64,000 nt of DNA from Paraburkholderia kururiensis JCM 10599 = LMG 19447 (GTDB lineage Bacteria > Pseudomonadota > Gammaproteobacteria > Burkholderiales > Burkholderiaceae). Below, one piece after another: positions 15,620 through 25,184 of this stretch; position 1 is the first letter of the stretch, and every line of letters begins with the position of its first letter. A program made the position numbers and the translations under genes. The stretch is taken from contig NZ_RJZE01000025.1 in the NCBI RefSeq assembly GCF_003986935.1, positions 1 to 64,000 of the forward strand, in the 5' to 3' direction. Under the pieces are notes generated by a model, which saw nothing but the letters and a program-made list of their open reading frames with translations, was not told where the DNA came from and ran no database searches.

Positions 15620-17326
15620 TTAGCGGTCTGCGCTGTCGCCGGAGTCCTCGGCTTGCATGAGCGCGTTATCCGACGTGACGAACATGCCGTTGGCAGTGGC
15701 CGTCGCGAAGACGATGGCTCGCGTGCCCATCACGTAGTAGGCCGTGCCGCTCACGGGCGTGGCCGAACCGGTATTGAGCGCGAAGCTCGCTGAGGCGCTC
15801 GTCAGAATGAACGGCGCCGAGCTGGCCTGCGTCCAGGTGGCGGCTGTGAGCGTGGGCGTAGCGGTGGGCGTGTTCTTCGCCGCGAAGTCGAAGTCGAACT
15901 CGCCCTGAACCGATGTGGGCGCCGACATGGCCCATCCCGACCCGCTCGGCACGATGCATTCGCCCAGCATGCCGCCGCCTACGCCGGGCACGAAGCCGCT
16001 CAGACGAACCGGCTGGCCTGCCGCGCAGGTGACGCCCGCGCTGCTGCTCGTCGCCGTGGGGACGGCCACGCCGTTCCACACGGGCGCTGCGCCGCTCGCG
16101 GCCAGCACCGCCGAGAAGTTCGTCAACACGTTGGTCCCCGTGTTCACGCCGCCGCCTTGCATCGAAAACGCGCTGCCGCCCGTTACGAGCGCGCTCGACA
16201 CGGTGCCCAGCTTGCCGGCCAGTTGCCAGGTCTGCGTGCCGTTCGTGATGGTCAGCTTGATAAGGCTGCCGCGAATGCTGCCCTTCACGTTGCCGTCGGT
16301 GGAGGTGATGGTGCCGTCGCTTGCAACCGTGAGCGCGGTGTCGGCGAAAACCGCTGCCGGCGTGACGTTCGTGGGTGCGCTCGTGATGCTGGCCGCTGTC
16401 AGCTTTGTGCCAAGTCCGGTTTCGGCCACGAGCGCCTGAAGCTGATACGCGCCGGCCGGCACCACGGAGGAGGCCGCTTCCACGGCGTCGCCCGTGGAGA
16501 GTTGCGGGCCGAACACGTCGTCGGAGCTGATGGCTTGCTGAAGCGTGGTGAGCGCTGTCGTGCAATTGCCGCCGAGCGCGGCGGCGGCCGAGGCGAGCGT
16601 CGTCGAATTGCCTGAGGTCAGGTTCGACGCCGCGGCGATGGCAGCGGCAAGGTTCGTTGTCGAGGTGATCGTGGTGGACGGGGTGCAGAGATTGTCCCCC
16701 ACGGCCTTGATCGCCGATGCAATGACGAGAATGTCGCCACGATAGGTGCGCAGCGTCGTGCGGTAGCTGCTGTGCGTCAAGGCCGCGTACGAGCCGCCGT
16801 TCACCTGCGCGTAGACGGCGAGCGCGGACGTGGTGACGGGCGTGATGTCGAGGTCGGGCAACTCGTTCGCGCTGAGCTTGCCGGCTGCCACGATAGTGGC
16901 GCCGGAGCCCAGGTAGCTGGAGAGCACGAGCGAGGTTTGATTCGGATCGGTCGCGTTCGCGAAGATGGGCGTGGCGGTGGAGGGCACGTTCACGCTGCCC
17001 GTGAATGTGCCGTCGGCGCCTGCCGTCACGGTGCCGATGACGGTTGCGCCCGAGTCGCCTTGCGGCGCGCCGGACGTAAAGACGATGCGCGCGTTCGCAA
17101 TCGGGCTGTCGATGGCCGCGCCGCTCAGCGCCGCCGCTGCAACGGGCGTGGGGTTCGACGCGGTCGTTCCGCTGCTGCTGCCGCCACCGCCACCGCCGCC
17201 GCAGGCGGCAAGCACGGCCATGGATGCCGCGACGGGCAGCCAGGTCAGGCGTCGAGCAACGTCGCCAGACGGCGATTGAAAACGCAAACGATTGCGTAAG
17301 CCTGCGCACTGCAGGGTCTTGATCAT
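15620..17326 (-). CDS. Large lipoprotein with Gly tract, function unknown
   Basis: A 568-aa protein. Start ATG 17326 has AAGGAGGA 7 bp upstream. It has a long basic N-region (to about residue 28), hydrophobic core and lipobox VLAAC with Cys about residue 42, directly followed by a poly-Gly/Ser tether, typical of surface or periplasmic lipoproteins in Burkholderiales. The mature part is rich in Ala, Thr and Ser with beta-prone repeats and an Ig/carboxypeptidase-regulatory-like start (GAAIDSPIANARIVFTSG). No enzyme motif is visible. Regulation is unknown. Confidence 0.75.
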   Translation of the reverse strand: MIKTLQCAGLRNRLRFQSPSGDVARRLTWLPVAASMAVLAACGGGGGGGSSSGTTASNPTPVAAAALSGAAIDSPIANARIVFTSGAPQGDSGATVIGTVTAGADGTFTGSVNVPSTATPIFANATDPNQTSLVLSSYLGSGATIVAAGKLSANELPDLDITPVTTSALAVYAQVNGGSYAALTHSSYRTTLRTYRGDILVIASAIKAVGDNLCTPSTTITSTTNLAAAIAAASNLTSGNSTTLASAAAALGGNCTTALTTLQQAISSDDVFGPQLSTGDAVEAASSVVPAGAYQLQALVAETGLGTKLTAASITSAPTNVTPAAVFADTALTVASDGTITSTDGNVKGSIRGSLIKLTITNGTQTWQLAGKLGTVSSALVTGGSAFSMQGGGVNTGTNVLTNFSAVLAASGAAPVWNGVAVPTATSSSAGVTCAAGQPVRLSGFVPGVGGGMLGECIVPSGSGWAMSAPTSVQGEFDFDFAAKNTPTATPTLTAATWTQASSAPFILTSASASFALNTGSATPVSGTAYYVMGTRAIVFATATANGMFVTSDNALMQAEDSGDSADR

Positions 17327-17598
17327 GGAGTCATCCTCCTTGTTATGGATACCCCGGGTAACGGCACCCTTTTTTAGAACTTCAATTAGTGGGACGAATA
17401 AAGATCGCGAGGCAGCTATCGCTACTGCGCGATACAAGGCCACGCGCATTTCCGGCAAGTTGCCGTTCATTTCGCACAAGGTTTTCTGCGCCGCTGCTGT
17501 CGATTCCCGTTCGCCCCATTCGTCGTCGTAAGAAACCGATGCGAACCTGACGAGTACCCAACGAACACCCGACCCGCACCCGACCCAAGGGAGGCCCC

Positions 17599-18861
17599 AT
17601 GCCGCAGCAAAACGAGCAACCGGTTTCCGGCGCGACCGGTTCCAACCCCGACCCCCGGCGCTACCGCTGGACCATCGTGATGGCCGGCGCCGTCATGACC
17701 TGCGTCGCGATTGGCGCAATGTTCTCGCTCGCCATCTTTCTTGCGCCCATCACCGCCGACACGGGCTGGTCGCGCGCCGGCATTTCGAGCGGCATGACGC
17801 TCAACTTCCTCGTGATGGGCGTAAGCGGTTTCGGCTGGGGCGCGCTCAGCGACCGGCTCGGCGCGCGGCCCGTGGTGCTGGCGGGCGCGGGATTGCTGGG
17901 ACTGGCGCTCACGCTCGCCAGCCGCGCCCAGTCGCTCATGCAGTTTCAACTGGCTTACGGCGTGCTGGTCGGCATGGCCGCGAGCGCGTTCTTCGCGCCG
18001 ATGATGGCCGCCACCGCGGCCTGGTTCGACCGGCAGCGCAGCCTCGCGGTCTCGCTCGTATCCGCCGGCATGGGCGTGGCGCCGATGACCATTTCGCCGC
18101 TTGCCCGCTGGCTGGTGTCGGCCTACGACTGGCGCACGGCCATGTTGCTGATCGGCGTGCTCGCGTGGGTGACGTTGTTGCCGGCGGCGCTGCTGGTGCG
18201 CCGTCCGCCTGCCGTGCCCGCTGCGAGCGCCACGGCAGCCGTGCCGCTCGCCGAGGCCGAAGGCATGCGCGGCGTCGATGCACTACGCACACGCCAGTTC
18301 CTCGCACTGGGTCTGACCTACTTCGCCTGCTGTGCCGCGCATTCGGGTCCCATCTTCCACATGGTGAGCTACGCCATGCTCTGCGGCATCACACCGATGG
18401 CGGCGGTGAGCATCTACAGCGTGGAGGGGCTGGCAGGTCTTGGCGGCCGCCTGTTGCTCGGTGTGCTCGCGGACCGCTTCGGCGTGAAGCCTGTGCTCGT
18501 GGCCGGGCTGCTCGTGCAGGCCGTGGTGATCAGCGGTTATCTGTTCGCGCGCCGGCTGGAATCGTTCTATGCGCTCGCGCTGATTTTCGGTGCGGCTTAC
18601 GGCGGTGTCATGCCGCTTTACGCGGTGCTTGCACGCGAGTACTTCGGAACGCGAATCATCGGGACGGTGCTGGGCGCGGCGACGCTGCTCTCGAGCATCG
18701 GCATGGCGCTGGGGCCGGTGGTGGGCGGCTGGATCTTCGACCTCTCCGGGCGCTACACGTGGCTTTATCTCGGCTCGTCGCTGGTGGGGCTGGGGGCTGT
18801 GGCTATTGCACTCGTGTTTCCGCCGCTGCCGGACCGCGAGCGGTCGGCGCAGTTTGCATAG
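17599..18861 (+). CDS. MFS transporter (monocarboxylate/oxalate-formate-like)
   Basis: A 420-aa protein with 12 predicted helices. The MFS loop motif GWGALSDRLGARPVV lies between TM2 and TM3 and its repeat GRLLLGVLADRFGVKPVLV between TM8 and TM9, with DTGWSRAGISSGMTL typical of the MCT/OxlT-like branch. AGGGAGG precedes ATG 17599. It is monocistronic, and the 272-bp region upstream separates it from the divergent lipoprotein gene. The substrate is probably an organic anion; this is inferred from family only. Confidence 0.85.
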   Translation: MPQQNEQPVSGATGSNPDPRRYRWTIVMAGAVMTCVAIGAMFSLAIFLAPITADTGWSRAGISSGMTLNFLVMGVSGFGWGALSDRLGARPVVLAGAGLLGLALTLASRAQSLMQFQLAYGVLVGMAASAFFAPMMAATAAWFDRQRSLAVSLVSAGMGVAPMTISPLARWLVSAYDWRTAMLLIGVLAWVTLLPAALLVRRPPAVPAASATAAVPLAEAEGMRGVDALRTRQFLALGLTYFACCAAHSGPIFHMVSYAMLCGITPMAAVSIYSVEGLAGLGGRLLLGVLADRFGVKPVLVAGLLVQAVVISGYLFARRLESFYALALIFGAAYGGVMPLYAVLAREYFGTRIIGTVLGAATLLSSIGMALGPVVGGWIFDLSGRYTWLYLGSSLVGLGAVAIALVFPPLPDRERSAQFA

Positions 18862-18974
18862 CGCTGCGGCGTTGCACAACGACTTGCACGACCCGCGCAG
18901 CGGCCGGCCGCCACGCCATTTCCAATGGCCTGGATTTTCGCGCGCTATGCCGTCCTATCAAGGATTCCCGCAGC

Positions 18975-19004
18975 TTGAGCCGCTGCCATACCGCGTCGTA
19001 GAAT
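18975..19004 (+). promoter_or_regulatory. Sigma-70-like promoter of the sugar ABC operon
   Basis: -35 TTGAGC (18975-18980) and -10 TAGAAT (18999-19004) with 18-bp spacing, 37 bp before ATG 19041. Found by eye only. Confidence 0.4.
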
Positions 19005-19040
19005 CGCTGCACATTGCCTTGGGGGAGCCTCATACGCGCC

Positions 19041-20552
19041 ATGATCCCGCTCATTTCCGTTACGAAGCTCAGCAAGAGTTTTCCCGGCGTGAGGGCGCTT
19101 CATGAAGTGCAGTTCGAACTCATGGCCGGCGAGGTGCACGCGCTGATGGGCGAGAACGGCGCGGGCAAATCGACGCTCATGAAGATTCTCGCGGGCGTTT
19201 ATACGCGCGACAGCGGCGACATCCTCTACGACGGCCAGCCCGTCCACTTTCAAAGTCCGCGCGAAGCGCAGGCGCTCGGCATCGGCATCATTCATCAGGA
19301 ACTCCAACTGATGAATCACCTCACCGTCGCGCAGAACATGTTCATTGGCCGCGAGCCGCGCAAGGGTTTCGGCCTGTTCCTCGACGAAGACCGGCTCAAT
19401 GCGCAGGCACGCGAAATTCTCGCGCGCATGCACGTGAAGATCGATCCGCGCGCCATTGTCGACACGCTCACGGTCGCGAAGCAGCAGATGGTGGAGATTG
19501 CGAAGGCGCTGTCGTTCGATTCGCGCGTGCTCATCATGGACGAACCCACCTCGGCGCTCAACGACGCCGAGATTGCCGAACTCTTTCGCATCATTCACCA
19601 GTTGAAGAGCCGCGGCGTGGGCGTGATCTACATTTCCCACAAGATGGACGAACTGAAGCAGATTGCCGACCGCGTCACGGTAATGCGCGACGGCGAATAT
19701 GTGGCGACCGTGAGCGCGCAGCAAACGAGCGTGGAAACGATCATCGGCATGATGGTGGGCCGCACGCTGACCGACGTGGAGCCGCCCGACAGCGCGGCCA
19801 GCAAGGGCCAGGTGGCGCTCGAGGTGAAACGGCTGAATGCCGGCCCGCTCGTGAAAGACGTGAGCTTCACGCTGCATAAGGGCGAGATACTGGGCTTCGC
19901 CGGTTTGATGGGCGCGGGCCGTACCGAAGTGGCGCGCGCGGTGTTCGGCGCCGACCCGATAGAGTCCGGCGAGATCGTGGTGAAAGGTGCGAAGGCCACC
20001 ATCAGGCGGCCCAGCGACGCCGTGCGCCACGGCATCGGTTACCTCTCCGAAGACCGCAAGCGGTTCGGGCTCGCCACCGGCATGGACGTCGAATCGAACA
20101 TCGTGATGTCGAACCTGCGCAAGTTCCTTGTGTTCGGCTTCTTCCTGCGCCGCGCGCAGATACGCAAGACCGCATCGCATTTCATCCGCCTGCTCGCCAT
20201 TCGTACGCCTTCGGCCGCGCAGGAAGTGCGGCTGCTTTCGGGCGGCAACCAGCAGAAGGTGGTCATTGCGAAATGGCTGGAGCGCGACTGCGACGTGCTG
20301 TTCTTCGACGAACCGACGCGCGGCATCGACGTGGGCGCGAAGACCGAGATCTACAAACTGCTGCGTGCGCTGGCAGCGCAGGGCAAAGCGATCGTGATGA
20401 TCTCGTCGGAGTTGCCCGAGATTCTGCGTATGAGCGACCGCATCGTCGTGATGTGCGAGGGCCGCATTACCGGCGAACTCTCCGCGAATGAAGCAACGCA
20501 GGAGCGCATCATGCAGCTCGCCACGCAGCGCGAAACGTTGAAAGCGGCGTAA
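19041..20552 (+). CDS. Sugar ABC transporter ATP-binding protein (RbsA/MglA type)
   Basis: A 503-aa protein with two ABC cassettes. The first has Walker A MGENGAGKST and LIMDEPTSALND. The second carries a degenerate Walker A (GFAGLMGAGRTE), the signature LLSGGNQQKV and Walker B VLFFDEPTRGIDVG. This tandem arrangement is the hallmark of the RbsA/MglA/XylG family of monosaccharide importers. It is first in an operon with the RbsC-like permease and periplasmic binding protein. Start ATG 19041 (MIPLISVTKLSK) fits the family; an in-frame start at 19014 lies close to the predicted transcription start. L-fucose or a related sugar is inferred from the adjacent dehydratase. Confidence 0.93.
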   Translation: MIPLISVTKLSKSFPGVRALHEVQFELMAGEVHALMGENGAGKSTLMKILAGVYTRDSGDILYDGQPVHFQSPREAQALGIGIIHQELQLMNHLTVAQNMFIGREPRKGFGLFLDEDRLNAQAREILARMHVKIDPRAIVDTLTVAKQQMVEIAKALSFDSRVLIMDEPTSALNDAEIAELFRIIHQLKSRGVGVIYISHKMDELKQIADRVTVMRDGEYVATVSAQQTSVETIIGMMVGRTLTDVEPPDSAASKGQVALEVKRLNAGPLVKDVSFTLHKGEILGFAGLMGAGRTEVARAVFGADPIESGEIVVKGAKATIRRPSDAVRHGIGYLSEDRKRFGLATGMDVESNIVMSNLRKFLVFGFFLRRAQIRKTASHFIRLLAIRTPSAAQEVRLLSGGNQQKVVIAKWLERDCDVLFFDEPTRGIDVGAKTEIYKLLRALAAQGKAIVMISSELPEILRMSDRIVVMCEGRITGELSANEATQERIMQLATQRETLKAA

Positions 20553-20582
20553 GCAAAAAGAACTTCATGAGAGGTCCATGAC

Positions 20583-21617
20583 ATGACAGTGCCTACGGAA
20601 AGTTCAGCGCTGGGCGACGAGCGGCGGCCAGCGGGGCTGAAGGCGCTCAGGGCGCGTATCTTCGCGCCCGCGGCGCTGCAGAAGATGCTCGCGTTCGCAA
20701 GCCTGATCCTGCTGCTGCTGTTCTTCAGCTTCGCGTCGCCGGCCTTCATGCAGATGGACAACATCCTCGGCATTCTGCAGGCCACAGCGGTGAACGGCGT
20801 GCTCGCCATTGCCTCCACGTTCGTCATCATCACGGGCGGCATCGATCTTTCCGTGGGCACCTTGATGACCTTCACGGCCGTGATCTGCGGCGTGTTCCTC
20901 ACGTACTGGCATCTGCCGATGTGGATCGGCGTGCTGGCCGCCATCGGCACGGGCGCACTGTGCGGCACCGTGTCGGGCACGCTCACGGCGAAGATGAAGA
21001 TTCCGCCGTTCATCGCCACGCTGGGCATGATGCTGTTGTTGAAGGGGCTGTCGCTCGTCATCTCGTCGGACAAGCCCATCTATTTCAACGACACCGAAAA
21101 CTTCTACATGATCTCGCAGGACTCGCTGATCGGTTATCTGCTGCCGAGCGTGCCCGTGCCGAACGCGGTGCTGATCCTTTTTTTTCTTGCCATCGTGAGT
21201 TCCATCACGCTCAATCGCACGGCGCTTGGCCGCTATACATTCGCACTGGGCAGCAACGAGGAAGCGGTGCGCCTCTCGGGCGTGAACGTGGACCGCTGGA
21301 AGATCGCGATCTACGGTCTGGGCGGCGCGATTTGCGGCATCGCCGGTTTGCTCATTGCCTCGCGTCTGAATTCGGCGCAGCCCGCGCTCGGGCAGGGCTA
21401 CGAACTCGAAGCCATTGCGGCGGTGGTGATCGGCGGCACCTCGTTGAGCGGCGGCTCGGGAACGATTCTCGGCACCATCATCGGCGCGTTCATCATGAGC
21501 GTGCTGACCAATGGCCTGCGCATCATGTCCGTCGCGCAGGAATGGCAGATCGTGGTGACGGGCCTCATCATCATTCTCGCGGTCTACGCCGACATTCTGC
21601 GGCGCAGAAAGCGGTGA
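20583..21617 (+). CDS. Sugar ABC transporter permease (RbsC-like)
   Basis: A 344-aa integral membrane protein of the BPD_transp_2 family with 8-10 helices, including ASTFVIITGGIDLSVG, KMKIPPFIATLGMM, LGRYTFALGSNEEAVRLSG and VVIGGTSLSGGSGT, all conserved in RbsC/AraH permeases. It has a polar N-extension of about 35 residues. It starts 30 bp after the ATPase stop, with GAGAGG upstream. It forms the membrane channel with the ATPase above and the binding protein below. Confidence 0.93.
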   Translation: MTVPTESSALGDERRPAGLKALRARIFAPAALQKMLAFASLILLLLFFSFASPAFMQMDNILGILQATAVNGVLAIASTFVIITGGIDLSVGTLMTFTAVICGVFLTYWHLPMWIGVLAAIGTGALCGTVSGTLTAKMKIPPFIATLGMMLLLKGLSLVISSDKPIYFNDTENFYMISQDSLIGYLLPSVPVPNAVLILFFLAIVSSITLNRTALGRYTFALGSNEEAVRLSGVNVDRWKIAIYGLGGAICGIAGLLIASRLNSAQPALGQGYELEAIAAVVIGGTSLSGGSGTILGTIIGAFIMSVLTNGLRIMSVAQEWQIVVTGLIIILAVYADILRRRKR

Positions 21618-21723
21618 CGCGCGCATCGTTCATCTGAACAAGGAAAAGACTCGAAGATTGGGAGCGGTTCAACGCGCCCACATACGGCTGGAGGTTGATA
21701 GTCCACCTTAGGAGGAGATGTCC

Positions 21724-22671
21724 ATGTTGAGAACGAAAAGAAGAGTGATCGGCGTCGTGGCCGGGATCGGCGTGCTCGTTGCAGGAGCGGGCATGGCGCG
21801 TGCGGAGGAGCCCTATATTCCGCTCATCTCGAAGGGTTTCCAGCATCAGTTCTGGCAGGCCGTGAAAGCGGGCGCGGAAGAGTCGGCGAAGGCGCACAAC
21901 GTGCGCATCACGTTCGAAGGCCCGGAAACCGAGGCCATGGTGGACAAGCAGATCGACATGCTCTCCGCCGCGCTTGCGAAGAAGCCCCAGGCCCTGGGGA
22001 TTGCGGCGCTGGACAGCAAGGCCGCGATTCCGCTGCTCAAGCGCGCCCAGGCATCGAAGATTCCCGTGATCGCGTTCGATTCGGGCGTGGATAGCGACAT
22101 CCCGCTCACCACCTGCGCAACGGACAACCTCGCGGCCGCAGGCCTCGCCGCCGACAAAATGGCCGCGATGATCGGCAATGCCGGTGAAGTGGGCGTGATC
22201 GTGCACGACCAGACGAGCCGCACAGGTATCGACCGGCGCGACGGCTTTCTCAACGAGATGAAGGCGAAGCACCCGAACGTGAAGATCGTTTCGGTGCAGT
22301 ACGGCGGCGGCGACCACTTGAAGTCCGCGGAAATCGCCAAGGCCATGATCGAATCGCATCCGAATCTCAAGGGCATCTTCGGTGCCAACGAAGGGTCGGC
22401 GGAGGGCGCGGCCATTGGCGTGAAAGAGTCGGGCAAGAAGCTCGTGCTGATCGGCTACGACTCGGGCAAGGAGCAGAAGGACGACATCAACTCGGGGCTC
22501 ATGGCGGGCGCCATTACGCAGAACCCGGTCGGGATCGGCAAATGCGTGGTGGACTCCGCCGTGAAGGCACTGAAGGGCGCGAAGCTGCCGAAGAAGGTGG
22601 ACACCGGTTTCTACTGGTACGACAAGAGCAACATGAGCGACCCGAAGATCGCCGCGGTGCTCTACGACTGA
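21724..22671 (+). CDS. Periplasmic sugar-binding protein of ABC importer
   Basis: A 315-aa Peripla_BP_4-type protein with a Sec signal peptide ending MARA-EE. The mature start YIPLISKGFQHQFW and later VIAFDSGVD, GADDL-like turns, IFGANEGSAEGAA and LIGYDSGKEQKDDI match ribose/galactose/fucose-type binding proteins. ATG 21724 is chosen over ATG 21718 because the GGAGGAG site abuts 21718. A 106-bp leader and the terminator-like hairpin after the stop fit the usual higher expression of binding proteins. Confidence 0.92.
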   Translation: MLRTKRRVIGVVAGIGVLVAGAGMARAEEPYIPLISKGFQHQFWQAVKAGAEESAKAHNVRITFEGPETEAMVDKQIDMLSAALAKKPQALGIAALDSKAAIPLLKRAQASKIPVIAFDSGVDSDIPLTTCATDNLAAAGLAADKMAAMIGNAGEVGVIVHDQTSRTGIDRRDGFLNEMKAKHPNVKIVSVQYGGGDHLKSAEIAKAMIESHPNLKGIFGANEGSAEGAAIGVKESGKKLVLIGYDSGKEQKDDINSGLMAGAITQNPVGIGKCVVDSAVKALKGAKLPKKVDTGFYWYDKSNMSDPKIAAVLYD

Positions 22672-22698
22672 TCGCCTTCGCTGAACAGGCGGCACGAG

Positions 22699-22728
22699 AG
22701 GAAGGGCGGCTCGCCCTTCCTTTCCTTC
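22699..22728 (+). terminator. Rho-independent-type terminator after the binding-protein gene
   Basis: Perfect 10-bp stem AGGAAGGGCG (22699-22708) and CGCCCTTCCT (22712-22721), loop GCT, followed by a pyrimidine/T-rich tail. It lies between the importer genes and the dehydratase, so the latter depends on readthrough or its own promoter. Confidence 0.7.
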
Positions 22729-22808
22729 AAATGGCACGCCATCCGCATCCGCCCCGTGCGGCGGCTTGCGACTGATCGACTACTGCGGTTCTTGCGGAGA
22801 ATGCCCAG

Positions 22809-24107
22809 ATGACGACGATTACACGGCTGTCCGTGCGGGACATCCGCTTTCCGACTTCGCGCTCGCTCGACGGCTCCGACGCGATGAACGCGGCGCCCGA
22901 CTATTCGGCCGCTTACGTCATGCTCGAAACCGATTCGACGCAAGGCTTCATCGGGCACGGACTCACCTTCACGATCGGGCGCGGCAACGAAATCTGCGTC
23001 AGTGCCGTGCAGGCGCTGGCGCCGTTGATTGTCGGCAAGTCGCTCGAACAGATTGCGGCGAACATGGGCGCGTTCTGGCGCGAGTTCACCTCGGACAGCC
23101 AGTTGCGATGGATCGGCCCGGACAAGGGCGCCATTCATCTGGCCACGGCCGCTGTGGTGAATGCCGTGTGGGACCTGTGGGCGAAGGCCGAAGGCAAGCC
23201 CGTGTGGAAGCTGCTGGTCGACATGCGCCCCGAGGAACTCGTGCGTTGCCTCGACTTCCGTTACGTGACCGATGCGATCACGCCGCACGAGGCCATCGCG
23301 CTCTTGCATCGCCATGCCGCGACGAAAGGCGAGCGCGAACAGGAGATGCTCGCGCACGGCTACCCCGCGTACACCACATCCGCAGGGTGGCTGGGCTACG
23401 ACGACGACAAGATCCGGCGGCTTGCGCGCGAAGGCATTGCGCAGGGCTGGACGCACTTCAAGCAGAAGGTGGGCGGCAATATCGAAGAAGACGTGCGGCG
23501 CGCGCGCATTCTGCGTGAAGAAATAGGCGAGCGCTGCAAGCTGATGATGGACGCAAACCAGGTGTGGGATGTCGATGAAGCCGTGACAAACATGCGGCGC
23601 CTGGCCGAATTCGACCCGTGGTGGATCGAAGAGCCCACGAGCCCCGACGACATTCTCGGCCACGCGGCCATTCGCCGGCGCATTGCGCCCATTGGCGTGG
23701 CCACCGGCGAGCACTGCCATAACCGTGTGATGTTCAAGCAACTGCTGCAGGCACAGGCCATCGATTTCTGCCAGGTGGACAGCTGCCGCCTGGGTGGCCT
23801 GAACGAAGTGATCGTCGTGCTGCTCATGGCCGCGAAATACGGCGTGCCCGTGTGTCCGCATGCGGGCGGCGTGGGGTTGTGCGAGTACGTGCAGCACATA
23901 TCGCTCTTCGACTACATCTGCGTGTCGGCGTCGCTGGAAAACCGCGTGCTCGAATATGTAGACCATCTGCACGAGCATTTCGTCGACCCGGTGGTGATCC
24001 GCAATGGCCGTTATGTGCCGCCGCAGCGGCCGGGCTATGGCATCGAGATGCACGCGGCGTCGCTCGAGCGGCATCGGTTTCCGGATGGGCCTGTGTGGCA
24101 GGCGTAA
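22809..24107 (+). CDS. fucD: L-fuconate dehydratase
   Basis: A 432-aa enolase-superfamily enzyme (EC 4.2.1.68) converting L-fuconate to 2-keto-3-deoxy-L-fuconate in the non-phosphorylative L-fucose pathway. All expected residues are present at positions matching the characterised Xanthomonas enzyme as I recall it: Lys218 and Lys220 (FKQK), metal ligands Asp248 (MDAN), Glu274 (IEEP) and Glu301 (GEH), and His351 (PHAGG). The N-terminal GLTFTIGRGNEI is also diagnostic. GGAG lies upstream of ATG 22809. It is collinear with the importer but separated by a terminator. The other pathway enzymes are not in the window. Confidence 0.92.
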   Translation: MTTITRLSVRDIRFPTSRSLDGSDAMNAAPDYSAAYVMLETDSTQGFIGHGLTFTIGRGNEICVSAVQALAPLIVGKSLEQIAANMGAFWREFTSDSQLRWIGPDKGAIHLATAAVVNAVWDLWAKAEGKPVWKLLVDMRPEELVRCLDFRYVTDAITPHEAIALLHRHAATKGEREQEMLAHGYPAYTTSAGWLGYDDDKIRRLAREGIAQGWTHFKQKVGGNIEEDVRRARILREEIGERCKLMMDANQVWDVDEAVTNMRRLAEFDPWWIEEPTSPDDILGHAAIRRRIAPIGVATGEHCHNRVMFKQLLQAQAIDFCQVDSCRLGGLNEVIVVLLMAAKYGVPVCPHAGGVGLCEYVQHISLFDYICVSASLENRVLEYVDHLHEHFVDPVVIRNGRYVPPQRPGYGIEMHAASLERHRFPDGPVWQA

Positions 24108-24122
24108 GTGGGGTTGCCGGGC

Positions 24123-25061
24123 TTACCTGCTTGAACGGCCGCTTGAATCCGCCGGGCTGCCGGCACCAAACCGCTCCACCACGAAATCGATAAAACTGCG
24201 GAGCTTCGGCGACGTCTGCCGCTCGCGCAAATACAGCAGATTGAGCGGCCTTTCAGGCGCCGGAAAGGCCGGCAGCACTTCGACCATGCGCTTTGCGCGG
24301 ATATCGTCGCCCACCAGAATGCTGGGCAGCATGGCGATGCCGAGGCCGCCCAGCACGGCGCGGCGCAACGCCTCGGCGTTGTCGATCCTGAGCTTGCCGT
24401 CGATGGCCACGCTCACCTGTCCGTCTGGTCCGTGAAAGATCCATTCGGGCTGCGTGGCGTGCCATTCCGAGCGCGGCGGGAACGCGTAGGTCAGACACTG
24501 ATGCGAGGCTAGCAACTCAGGCGTGGAGGGCGCGCCATTCGCTTCGAGATAGGCGGGCGATGCGCAAAGCACCAGCCGATATGAGGCGAGAGGACGCGCC
24601 ACCACATCGGGATTGCGCAGCGTGCCGATGCGAATGGCCGCTTCGAAACCATCGTCGATCAGGTCTGAAAGCGCGTCTGTGGCCACGATATCCAGCTTCA
24701 CTTCGGGATAGCGGCTGCAATAGTCCGCCATGGCGGGAATCAGGCATTCGTTGCTGAAGACCACGGGCGCCGTCACGCGCAGGCGTCCGCGCGGCGTCGC
24801 GAGATGGTCGAGCGCAAGGCGTTCCGAGTCGTCCACGAGCCCCAGAATTTCGACGCACCGCTCGTAATACGCCTGGCCGAACGCGCTCACCTGCTGCTTG
24901 CGCGTGGTGCGGTGAATCAGCCGCGTGCCGAGCCGCGCCTCCAGCGCCTGAAGATGATTGCCGACCATGGTCGGCGACAGATCGCAGGCCACCGCAGCCC
25001 CCGTGAGGCTGCCGGTTTCGACCACGCGCACGAAGACGGTCATTGCTTTGAGAAGGTCCAT
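24123..25061 (-). CDS. LysR-family transcriptional regulator
   Basis: A 312-aa LysR protein with HTH TVFVRVVETGSLTGAAVACDLSPTMVGNHLQALEARLGTRL and a typical effector-binding domain (GRLRVTAPVVFSNECLIP). It is convergent with fucD (stops 15 bp apart) and divergent from the drug exporter at 25185, which is the more likely target. An imperfect palindrome (6 of 7 pairs, CCCAATA/TAGTGGG region, 25064-25078) lies directly upstream of its start codon and could be its site. Confidence 0.9.
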   Translation of the reverse strand: MDLLKAMTVFVRVVETGSLTGAAVACDLSPTMVGNHLQALEARLGTRLIHRTTRKQQVSAFGQAYYERCVEILGLVDDSERLALDHLATPRGRLRVTAPVVFSNECLIPAMADYCSRYPEVKLDIVATDALSDLIDDGFEAAIRIGTLRNPDVVARPLASYRLVLCASPAYLEANGAPSTPELLASHQCLTYAFPPRSEWHATQPEWIFHGPDGQVSVAIDGKLRIDNAEALRRAVLGGLGIAMLPSILVGDDIRAKRMVEVLPAFPAPERPLNLLYLRERQTSPKLRSFIDFVVERFGAGSPADSSGRSSR

Positions 25062-25184
25062 TGCCCAATATTAGTGGGTTCTGTTGCAAGCTGCCCTGCG
25101 TTTATCCAGCCGCACTACGGGAATAGAGTGGCCGTGCACGATGAGCGGATCGCCCGGTCCGCATCGTTTTTTGCGCAGACCACG

